Assembly (NCBI GenBank): GCA_003505715.1 | Contig: DNXU01000492.1 | Location: 188 to 7,896, forward strand | Source of the DNA: Cyanobacteria bacterium UBA8803 | GTDB lineage: Bacteria > Cyanobacteriota > Cyanobacteriia > Cyanobacteriales > Coleofasciculaceae | Direction: 5' to 3' | DNA: 7,709 nucleotides | Part shown: positions 1 through 7,100 of the stretch, in pieces | Position numbering within the stretch: position 1 is the first letter of the stretch | Layout of the letters: the number at the start of each line of letters is the position of its first letter | The notes under the pieces: generated by a model | Databases searched by the model: none | What the model saw: only the letters and a program-made list of their open reading frames with translations | What the model was told of the DNA's origin: nothing | Made by a program: the position numbers and the translations under genes

Positions 1-70
1 TACAGATACTATGGGTGTTTAACAGATATGATATTACTTTCTAATTCTCCTACTCTTTCTATACTATTAC

Positions 71-112
71 TTTATATAAAGTATATTTTACTTCATCAAA
101 TCTTTATATAAA
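71..112. repeat. Two copies of the palindrome TTTATATAAA, 32 bp apart
   Basis: TTTATATAAA occurs at 71-80 and again at 103-112. Each copy is a perfect 10-bp palindrome, and their starts are 32 bp apart, close to three helical turns, so both would face the same side of the DNA. This could be a paired operator or a bend or melting element upstream of the candidate promoter. In such AT-rich sequence it could also be chance. The sequence facts are certain; the function is inference. Confidence 0.4.
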
Positions 113-123
113 ATTTATCCCAA

Positions 124-152
124 TTGCCGTAAGAATAAAGTATGTTTATATT
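124..152 (+). promoter_or_regulatory. Possible sigma70-type promoter for the RTX gene
   Basis: TTGCCG (124-129) lies 17 bp before TATATT (147-152). The first matches the -35 consensus at 4 of 6 positions and the second the -10 consensus at 5 of 6. Transcription would start near 159 and give a leader of roughly 175 bases to the ATG at 335, with the palindrome at 202-256 inside it. AT-rich DNA yields such matches easily, so this is only a candidate. Confidence 0.25.
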
Positions 153-201
153 TTGATAAAAAAAATAGTTGAAATGACTTAAGTCGTATTTGTGAGTTCG
201 G

Positions 202-256
202 CTGTGCTTGGCGAACTGCGACCTCGGCGCTCTGTGGTCGAGATCGGCAAGCAGAG
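202..256. repeat. Imperfect palindromic intergenic element
   Basis: The arms 202-214 and 244-256 are complementary at 11 of 13 positions. Inside them CGACC (219-223) pairs with GGTCG (236-240), leaving a 12-base apical loop. A competing short hairpin, AGTTCG (195-200) with CGAACT (212-217), overlaps the left arm. The element is clearly GC-richer than the surrounding sequence. It resembles the GTTCGGC...GCCGAAC style of REP-like palindromes common between cyanobacterial genes, though that family link is from memory. No T-run follows, so it does not look like a terminator. If transcribed, it would form a stem 30 to 80 bases ahead of the start codon. Confidence 0.5.
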
Positions 257-334
257 TGTGGACTGAAAAAATCACGGATTTATTGGGTGCATCGACTTTT
301 AAATTTAGTTAATTGCAGATCATACGGGTCAATC

Positions 335-3300
335 ATGAATACTGAATCTTCCCTAATTCCTTTTGCCTTATTCACAGGTGAGCCTCTGGCATTACCTATT
401 TCATCTCGTTTATTAAGTCTAGTTCCTAGCGACTTATCAAAAGGGAAGAAAAAGCCATTTGATTTTAATAGCCTCGTGTCCATCTCTGAATCTCAGGGTA
501 ACGACGATGCTACTGTAGTAACAAATAAAATCGATTATCACCCAGCTGAGACGGCCTATATTACTGCCAGTGGTTTCGCGCTAGGTGAAACTGTTGAATT
601 CCAAGTTTTACACCTTGATGCTGGTGCAGATGGAGAGTTTGGCACGTCTGATGACCAAACGGTTGTGACTTCAGGAGAGGGACATGAGCCTTGGCAAGTT
701 CAGGATGGTAGCGCCCTCGATCTTGATGGTGTGGTTAATGGCGCGGTTAAAACTAGTTGGTATGTCAACCCAGATGATTCTCTGAACGCTACGTTCCTGT
801 TAACTGCAACGGGTCAGAGTTCTGGGGAACAAGCTAGCTATATTTTTACAGATTCCGGACTGCTGGATTTGACCAATCCTACTGTACAAAGTAATGGCTC
901 GTTGCCAGACACCTCCGGACAAACGGTCTTATTTGCTTGGACTAGTTATCCCGGCGGCAGTGGGGCAACTACTTCGTTTCTGCGTCTCAAAGCAGGTCAA
1001 GGTAGCACTATTGAAAGAGGCTACAACACCAACGGCACGCAGCAATTTGATACCCAGAAACAGGGTACGCAAGCAATTCTGCTGAGCGCTTTACCGACGA
1101 TTACTATTGACAATACGACCTATTATGAGTTTCGGATCGATCTGAATGAAAGTAATAGCAATCCTCAGATTGACTTAACGAAATTACAAGTCTTTCAGTC
1201 TAATGTAGCCAATCTGACTGGGTATAACTCTACCACAGGTCAGCTTGGGGGTTTAAACCCTGTGATTAACCTTAATGGCACGGTCAAGTTAGATGCCAGC
1301 CTGAATCCCGGAGGAGGTGTGGGAGATGTCTTGGTATATTTGCCGGGAAGTGCCTTTACAGGAAATCCTGCTAATACCTATCTCTATACCTATGCCGAAT
1401 TTCAGAACGCCGAGTCTGGATATGAGGAATTCTCCTACGCTACCACAACTGCTTTAGGGCCTTTGGCTGATTTGTCGCTGACTCAAACGGTATCTAACAC
1501 TAACCTGTTTGTCGGCAATTCGGCAACCTTCACCCTGACCTTGAATAATGCAGGTGTCGCAAATGCCACGGGGGTTAAAGTTAAAGACTTACTTCCCTCT
1601 GGCTTTAGCTTTACTAGTGCTACACCTAGCGTCGGGACTTACAACAGCAGCACTGGCATCTGGGATGTTGGCAGTATTGCGTCGGGAAGTAATGCCACTC
1701 TCACTCTAACAGGTACAGTTCTTAACGCAGCTAGCGCTGCCGCCTATACTAATGTGGCCGAAGTGATTGCGGCTAATCAATTCGACCCAGATTCAGCGGT
1801 GAATAATGGTGACCCCACTGAGGATGACTATACCAGCGTCCTGGCTCCGGTGGTGAAGCTGGATTTAACTAAACAATTCACTAACGTTACTCAAGTAGTC
1901 GATGGCGACGGCAATGGCGTGCCGGAACAGTTTGTGGCACTGCCTGGTGATAATGTCACCTTCCAAATTAAAGTCACCAATAATGGTGTGGCGAATGCTA
2001 CCAATGTCGTCATTAAAGATGATCTGACTAAGGTATTGCCCGTTGGGTTAACGTTACAAAGTCTGGGTTTGGATGTGGGTGGCACTAACTTAGATCTCTC
2101 CGGTGGTGGGGATGGTAATGCCCAAACGATTGAGGTGCTGTTTAACAACATCGCCGCTGGTGCGACCAAGACTATTACTGTTAATGCCCAAGTCAGTAAC
2201 GATTACATTACGCCGATTAATTTTTCCGGCCAACTAGGGACATCAAATAGTAATACTGGCGATCTGAATACAGCCCTACCTGAATATTACGACACCATTT
2301 TTAATGGTACGTTGTATCTCAATTACAATGTCCAAAAGGCTGTGAACCAAGGAGAGGCGAATTTCGGCTTTTTGAATATTACCAGTGATGCTGAAGTCGT
2401 TTCTGCCAACGGACAAACCCTTGCCCCAGGCTCAATTAAGGCGAGCGGTCGGTTAGATGTCTCGACTTATAAAATTGCTGGGACGTTAAATAACGGACAG
2501 CAGTTCAAGGTTTTTTCGATTGAGAATTTAACTAACCCGAGTTCTAACCCGGTTTCGTTTTTCTTCAATCCAGATCCAGAGGGAGGTTCGAGTGGCTATC
2601 CCACATATAATCAATCCGAATTCTTGCCAAACGGTCAGACAGGTTTCAGTGCATTCCTAGGAGTGTGGGATAAAATCAGCGATCCAGCCTACTTAGCAGA
2701 TTTGGCAGCTTGGATGAATATGTCCGCTGATGGAAATCTGTCTAGCACGGCAGATGAACAAGCACTAATTAACGCGCTTTACGATTTTATTACAGACGGA
2801 GTTTATCGGCGTGATAATTATGCAGGCGGTTACTTTATGTTTGATAACGGCTCTGCTACCGAAACTTTGAACTTTGAAGGCGGGGAATTTTCGCCAATAT
2901 CGCCAACATCAGGGGCTGGTTCTGTCAATATTTTAGTCACAGATGCCGGGGCAGCTGTAACCGATAGTAATGGTAATTCGCTGGGTTCATTTGTGGACTT
3001 GCAAGCAGCATTAGATTCGTTTAATTTCGCCAATCCCACGGGAGTTAACGTTACCATTCAAGATTCGAGTGGGGATGGTCAAGTCATAACTAGATTGCAA
3101 GAACTGGGCAGTTATGACTTTGCTGGCAAGTGGTCAATTCAAACTATCACCATTAATAGTAATGTCTCAGGAGTGACATTTACGTCAACCAATGGCGCGG
3201 CTGCGGTAGATTTCTCCTTCTCAAATTTGGTGGTATCTGGTACTACTCCTACCTTTACCTTGCAAGGTAACAATGCGGTAGATACGATTATTGGTACTCG

Positions 3301-3697
3301 CTTTGCCGATACCATTCAAGGGTTAAATGGCGCTGATATTTTGTCTGGCGGTGATGGCAATGATACGATTGATGGCGGTCTGGGTGGAGATCGGATTACA
3401 GGTGGCAGGGGTAACGACTCCTTAACGGGTGGCTCTTCCATCGATACCTTTGTCTTTGGTGCTAATTTTGGCAGCGACACCATTACTGATTTGAACAGTC
3501 AAGACTTGATTGACCTCAGCGCACTAAGCCTTAGCAGCAGTGCGTTGGATAGTAATAATAATGGTGCGATCGATGCCAACGATAATCTAGCTGATATTAT
3601 CGGTGGTAATCTCGTACTCAATCTGACTTCGTTAAATGGTGGTACTATTACGATGACAGGTGTAGCGTCAGTTAATATGTCTGCTGTCATTCTATAA
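335..3697 (+). CDS. Large RTX / DUF11-repeat exoprotein, probable type I secretion substrate
   Basis: This encodes 1120 residues, probably a secreted calcium-binding surface or matrix protein. Residues 61-174 match a cyanobacterial exoprotein N-terminal domain (IDYHPAETAYITASGF, then SGEGHEPW and WYVNPDDSLNATFLLTA). Residues 177-370 form a second beta-rich region (YEFRIDLNE, GDVLVYLPGSAF, GYEEF) seen in similar proteins. Two DUF11 modules occupy about 377-504 and 507-627. Residues 628-977 are unrecognised. RTX nonapeptides run from 978 to 1040 (GGDGNDTID, GGLGGDRIT, GGRGNDSLT), followed by DTFVFGANFGSDTITDL and an EF-hand-like loop at 1072-1083. There is no Sec signal peptide or membrane segment, and the hydrophobic C-terminus fits type I export. 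ATG 335 is preferred over an in-frame GTG at 287 because the extra 16 residues hold the only cysteine. Neither start has a strong ribosome-binding site. The exporter is not in the window. Domain calls are by eye; the adhesion or matrix role is inferred. Confidence 0.88.
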   Translation: MNTESSLIPFALFTGEPLALPISSRLLSLVPSDLSKGKKKPFDFNSLVSISESQGNDDATVVTNKIDYHPAETAYITASGFALGETVEFQVLHLDAGADGEFGTSDDQTVVTSGEGHEPWQVQDGSALDLDGVVNGAVKTSWYVNPDDSLNATFLLTATGQSSGEQASYIFTDSGLLDLTNPTVQSNGSLPDTSGQTVLFAWTSYPGGSGATTSFLRLKAGQGSTIERGYNTNGTQQFDTQKQGTQAILLSALPTITIDNTTYYEFRIDLNESNSNPQIDLTKLQVFQSNVANLTGYNSTTGQLGGLNPVINLNGTVKLDASLNPGGGVGDVLVYLPGSAFTGNPANTYLYTYAEFQNAESGYEEFSYATTTALGPLADLSLTQTVSNTNLFVGNSATFTLTLNNAGVANATGVKVKDLLPSGFSFTSATPSVGTYNSSTGIWDVGSIASGSNATLTLTGTVLNAASAAAYTNVAEVIAANQFDPDSAVNNGDPTEDDYTSVLAPVVKLDLTKQFTNVTQVVDGDGNGVPEQFVALPGDNVTFQIKVTNNGVANATNVVIKDDLTKVLPVGLTLQSLGLDVGGTNLDLSGGGDGNAQTIEVLFNNIAAGATKTITVNAQVSNDYITPINFSGQLGTSNSNTGDLNTALPEYYDTIFNGTLYLNYNVQKAVNQGEANFGFLNITSDAEVVSANGQTLAPGSIKASGRLDVSTYKIAGTLNNGQQFKVFSIENLTNPSSNPVSFFFNPDPEGGSSGYPTYNQSEFLPNGQTGFSAFLGVWDKISDPAYLADLAAWMNMSADGNLSSTADEQALINALYDFITDGVYRRDNYAGGYFMFDNGSATETLNFEGGEFSPISPTSGAGSVNILVTDAGAAVTDSNGNSLGSFVDLQAALDSFNFANPTGVNVTIQDSSGDGQVITRLQELGSYDFAGKWSIQTITINSNVSGVTFTSTNGAAAVDFSFSNLVVSGTTPTFTLQGNNAVDTIIGTRFADTIQGLNGADILSGGDGNDTIDGGLGGDRITGGRGNDSLTGGSSIDTFVFGANFGSDTITDLNSQDLIDLSALSLSSSALDSNNNGAIDANDNLADIIGGNLVLNLTSLNGGTITMTGVASVNMSAVIL
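3266..3454 (+). repeat. RTX nonapeptide calcium-binding repeats (coding)
   Basis: Seven consecutive nine-residue units cover residues 978-1040. The first and last are degenerate, and the best match to GGxGxDxUx is in the middle (GGDGNDTID, GGLGGDRIT, GGRGNDSLT). In known RTX proteins these units coil into a parallel beta-roll that binds Ca2+ between turns and folds only outside the cell. The block is short compared with large RTX adhesins. It is directly followed by a serralysin-like stretch, DTFVFGANFGSDTITDL, usual next to type I secretion signals. Confidence 0.9.
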
Positions 3698-3728
3698 TCA
3701 GGTTCTGTTCTGTAGCTCAGCAGCAATC

Positions 3729-3779
3729 GTAAGAGTCCCCACTCTTAGCTCCGGCAGAGTGGGGACTGGGGGATCTTAC
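3729..3779 (+). terminator. Strong hairpin after the RTX gene, probable terminator
   Basis: AGTCCCCACTCT (3734-3745) and AGAGTGGGGACT (3756-3767) form a perfect 12-bp stem with a 10-base loop. GTAAGA (3729-3734) can also pair with TCTTAC (3774-3779) outside it, leaving a G-rich bulge on the 3' side. The hairpin begins 31 bases past the stop codon, where a terminator is expected. It lacks the downstream T-run of a classical intrinsic terminator, so it may instead protect the mRNA 3' end, or be a dispersed palindrome that ended up here. Confidence 0.55.
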
Positions 3780-3824
3780 CTATACGCAGTAGGTGTGATG
3801 TCGTGTACGGTTGCATCGTTGATG

Positions 3825-3893
3825 GTTGGTAGTAGGCAGTTTAGTGCCTGAAAGGGCTGTGCGGCCAACCACTTGCATTGGTTACTACGAACC
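3825..3893. repeat. Foldable intergenic repeat, copy A (69 bp)
   Basis: The element opens with GTTGGTAGTAGG and closes with GGTTACTACGAACC. GTTGGTAGTA and TACTACGAAC are complementary at 9 of 10 positions, giving terminal inverted repeats. Internally AGGCA (3834-3838) pairs with TGCCT (3845-3849), and AACCA (3867-3871) pairs with TGGTT (3879-3883). Copy B repeats the same layout, with the shared cores GTTGGTAGTAG, GTGCCTGAAAGGG, GCCAACCAC and TGGTTACTACGAAC. This fits a small non-autonomous palindromic repeat. I see no coding content and no target-site duplication. Confidence 0.75.
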
Positions 3894-3894
3894 T

Positions 3895-3906
3895 GTTGGT
3901 AGTAGG
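3895..3906. repeat. Extra left-end half copy of the foldable repeat
   Basis: GTTGGTAGTAGG recurs here, two bases after the right end of copy A, but none of the internal core follows before the next left end at 3918. It is therefore a solo end. With the right end of copy A it forms a tight inverted pair (TACTACGAAC, 2 bases, GTTGGTAGTA). It may be left over from recombination or slippage between tandem copies. Confidence 0.6.
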
Positions 3907-3917
3907 TGCTTTGAGCT

Positions 3918-3984
3918 GTTGGTAGTAGACACTTGAGTGCCTGAAAGGGTTGTAGTGCCAACCACCAAAGTGGTTACTACGAAC
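3918..3984. repeat. Foldable intergenic repeat, copy B (67 bp)
   Basis: This second copy starts GTTGGTAGTAGAC and ends TGGTTACTACGAAC. The terminal inverted repeat carries the same single G/G mismatch as copy A. Its right-hand hairpin is stronger: AACCAC (3960-3965) and GTGGTT (3970-3975) with a 4-base loop, against 5 pairs and a 7-base loop in copy A. GGTTG (3948-3952) and CAACC (3959-3963) form an alternative stem that excludes that hairpin. The copy ends about 45 bases before the next start codon, so it may lie in that gene's leader or promoter. Confidence 0.75.
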
Positions 3985-4017
3985 TTGAGATGAGGTGTTC
4001 ATCACAATAGACTAACC

Positions 4018-4021
4018 GAGG
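4018..4021 (+). promoter_or_regulatory. Ribosome-binding site of the TpsA-like gene
   Basis: GAGG lies 6 bases before the ATG at 4028, inside GAGGAAAGAG. It is a good Shine-Dalgarno match at normal spacing. Together with the signal peptide that begins at this ATG, it fixes the start codon. Confidence 0.8.
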
Positions 4022-4027
4022 AAAGAG

Positions 4028-4111
4028 ATGGTGCTTTACCAGCGAATTGGGATCTTGGCAGGTAGTGGAGCGATCGCTTGGGCGTTAGGCTTGGCTCCGG
4101 GGGTAGTGGCA
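4028..4111 (+). other. Sec signal peptide of the TpsA-like protein
   Basis: The first 28 codons give a short N-region with one arginine (R6), a hydrophobic core over residues 7-23 (IGILAGSGAIAWALGLA) and a V-V-A cleavage site before Q29. It is an ordinary short signal, not the extended type found in some large TpsA proteins. Confidence 0.85.
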
Positions 4112-7100
4112 CAGATTACTCCTGACCATAGTTTAGGAGGGGAAAGTTCCTTCGTAACTCCTAATGTAGTGAGTGAGAGAGGTATAATTGACCGGATTGA
4201 TGGGGGGGCGGTTCGGGGTAGTAGTTTATTTCACAGCTTCCAAGATTTTAATGTTGGTAATCTGCAACGAGTCTATTTTGCCAATCCCTCTGGTATTGAT
4301 AATATCCTAGGCCGAGTTACGGGCACTCAAGGGTCAAATATCTTCGGCACCCTAGGAGTACTGGGGAATGCTAACCTGTATTTTATTAATCCTAACGGTA
4401 TTATCTTTGGTGATAAGGCCCAACTCGATATCCGAGGTTCGTTTTTCGCTAGTACTAATACAAGTATCCCGTTGACAAACGGTTATCAGTTCAGCACTGA
4501 AAATCCTAATGCTCCCCCCCTACTAACTCTCAACGTGGCTCCGGGTTTACAGAATGGCTTACCCGCCCAAGGTACGATTGCTAGTACGGGCAACTTGTCT
4601 GTCGGGGGAGACTTGACGTTAGTTAGTCAGAATCTCAATTTAGAGGGTCAGCTATACTCAGGGAGGAACACCACCCTCAATGCTGCCGAGAAATTAAAGG
4701 TACGGGACAGCGCGGCTAACCCTTTCATCGCCTCTGCTGGAGCGCAACTATTCGTCCAAGGCAATAAAATAGACATCTTTGCCTTAAATCATCCCGCTAG
4801 TGGCTTCTTTTCCGGTGGGGATATGGTGTTTCGTTCCGCTAATGCGCTCGGAGGGAATGCTCATTTCTCCAGTGGCGGCAACTTTATCCTCCAACAAATG
4901 GATGGTACGGGAGGAGAATTATCAAGTAGTGACGATCCGGTAATTCGGGCGAGTGGTGATGTCAGTTTTGATAGTTATGAAGGCGCTTCCCTGCATATTT
5001 TTGCCGGGGGCAGCGTGACAATTGGCAATATTTTTATTACAGGGCCAGATACTACTAACTTTATCAATGAAACGGTAACCCTCTCGGATGGTCAAACCAC
5101 CGTTCCGATTAATGGCGGTGCTGTCCCCACAGTTGATATTAGAGCTGGTACAACTGCCTTCAACCCAACTGGCATTACAGGGGATACTACTAGCTTTACT
5201 CCTATTCCTAACACTACCGGAACAGGTACAAGTGCCAATATCACTATCGATGGGATATTTAATTTTGGCGGACTAGTCTTTTTAACCAATCAGTATCAAC
5301 CCAATCCCTCTCTATCCGGTGATATTACCCTGAAAACTGGCATTGCTACAGCACTCGGCCCTTCAGGAGGGGGAGATGTGGTGATTGACTCACGGGGGAA
5401 AATTACGACCCCCAACTTTATAGATACGTCTGGGTTTGATTTTGCCACATCTGGCTTTACTAATCCGGGCGGCGATATCACCCTACTAGCCCAGGGGGAT
5501 ATTTTCATGCCCAATCCATCCCAGATTTTTTCCTACGGTTCAGCCGGGGGCAGCATTACCATGAAAAGCCAATCGGCAATTATTCAAGAAGAGGCTCCTC
5601 CCGACGAATCCTACATTGAAATTGCTGGCTACGGTGCAGGCCAAGGTGGCGATCTAATATTAGAAGCACCTAGGATTTTCTTAAGTAATGCTGTGCAGAA
5701 TAATTTGCGTAGAGGTGCATTAGGACCCGGTGGTAAGCTAATTATTACTGCTGATTCCTTAGAAGCTAACCGAGCGAGATTAATCAATGTGACTCGTGGC
5801 GGTGATGCTGGCAATGTTATCGTTAATGCTGATTCAATCTCGCTGAATGAATCTCAACTTGGAAGTCTGAATCGGAGTACAACTGGGGGGAAGGCCGCAG
5901 ATGTAGAGATTAATACCTATACCTTTATGGCAAGAGGCCCAGGTCCAGCAGTATTGTCAGAAACACAAAAAGAGTCTGATGGACGTGGTGGTAATGTAAG
6001 AATTAATGCAAGTTCTTTGTCTCTGCAAGAGGGATCTCAAGTTAGAACCACTACCCTAGGCAGCGGGGATGCTGGCAACATCGAGATTAGAGCTGATGAT
6101 ATTGTCGTTGATGGGTCAATTTTACTCTCTATCTTCGGTATGCCTGAACCCTTTCCTGCGGGCATTGTCAGCGAAACTAGTTTTGGGGGTCGAGGGGGTG
6201 TAATTGACATTACAACCCGTCGCCTTTCTGTTAGTAATGGTGCTCTTATCAGCGCTAGTACTAACGGTGAAGGAGATGCCGGCACTATTTTTATTAATGC
6301 GTCTGAGTCAGCTTCCTTCGATGGCAATCCTGGTGAACCTTTGTTTCCCAGTGGCGCATTTGTGGGAACATTGAAGGATGCCACTGGAAGAGGCGGCACT
6401 CTAACCATTAACACCCCATTTCTATCCGTCACCAACGGCGCACAGTTAGAAGCTTTGACTGAAAGTAGCGCGAATGCAGGTGAAATTAACATCAACGCCA
6501 ACACAGTTTTCCTCTCCGGTGCTGATACGGGTTTATTTTCCAATACAACTTCCGGTTCCACAGGCAATGGCGGTTTAGTTCGTGTGGAAGCGAACTCTTT
6601 GAGGCTGCAAGATGGGGCGCAAATTAGTGCCAGTACCTCAGGAGCGGGAGAAGGGGGCGAAATTATAATTAATGCTAGTCAATTAATCAGCCTCTCCGGT
6701 GAAAACACAGGTATATTTTCCAGTACCACGCCAGAGTCTACTGGCAAGGGGGGCAGTATATTCATCGATCCCGAACAGGTTGAGATTAACGATGGTGCTG
6801 CAATTTCCGTAGATAGCCAAGGTACGGGTATTGGTGGCAATATCGAACTTGAAGCAGATCAATTAAGGCTGGATAACGGTCGAATTTCAGCAGAGACAAC
6901 CAGTGCCGACGGCGGCAATATTACCCTATCCTTGTCAGATGTATTACTCTTGCGCCGAGGGAGTAAAATTTCAACTACCGCAGGCACAGTAGGAGCAGGT
7001 GGTAATGGTGGCGATATTAGGATTAGTCTGACGAGAGGTTTTATTATTGCTGTTGATGAAGAGGACAGTGATATTACAGCCAACGCTTTCCTCGGCAATG

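Larger units (their letters stand above)
1..334. other. AT-rich non-coding leader upstream of the RTX gene
   Basis: No convincing gene is visible here on either strand. The first 180 bases are strongly AT-rich, with runs of A and T including an A8 tract at 158-165. They contain a duplicated 10-bp palindrome and a possible promoter. From about 192 to 263 the composition changes abruptly to GC-richer sequence that forms a long imperfect palindrome. The stretch is best read as the regulatory and 5' leader region of the gene that follows, with an inserted palindromic repeat. Confidence 0.6.
3698..4027. other. Intergenic region between the two exoprotein genes
   Basis: These 330 bases contain the hairpin at 3729-3779 and the repeat cluster at 3825-3984, described separately. 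Positions 3780-3824 show nothing I recognise. A small hairpin, GATGA (3989-3993) with TCATC (3999-4003), lies just ahead of the ribosome-binding site. I find no tRNA, riboswitch or small-protein gene. Confidence 0.6.

Noticed and set aside
192..266. Possible 24-codon leader peptide (GTG start, TGA stop at 264-266) ahead of the RTX gene
   Set aside because: It coincides with the imperfect palindrome, has no Shine-Dalgarno sequence, and its composition follows from the GC-rich repeat. I found no regulatory pattern such as codon runs.
280..483. Minus-strand open frame of 67 codons overlapping the start of the RTX gene
   Set aside because: It is antisense to the RTX gene's first codons, with no recognisable domain and no supporting upstream signal.
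3776..3961. Minus-strand open frame of 61 codons with a repeated LQPFQAL.CLLPT pattern
   Set aside because: It is produced by translating the two intergenic repeat copies. The protein repeat simply mirrors the DNA repeat, and there is no ribosome-binding site or recognisable domain.
3825..3984. A CRISPR array or tRNA gene in the repeat cluster
   Set aside because: Copies A and B are similar along their whole length rather than short identical repeats with unique spacers. The fold lacks tRNA invariant features such as a GTTCRA T-loop and a CCA-compatible acceptor stem.
3985..4013. TTGAGA, 17 bp, TAGACT as a promoter for the TpsA-like gene
   Set aside because: The spacing is ideal, but transcription would begin near 4020, within or after the ribosome-binding site at 4018-4021, leaving an unworkable leader. 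The -10 match is only 4 of 6.
6037..6567. Minus-strand open frame of 176 codons, the longest antisense frame
   Set aside because: It lies wholly inside the TpsA-like gene, and its Pro/Ala/Leu/Ser-rich, motif-free composition is what the antisense of Gly/Ser/Asn-rich coils gives. No start signals are visible.
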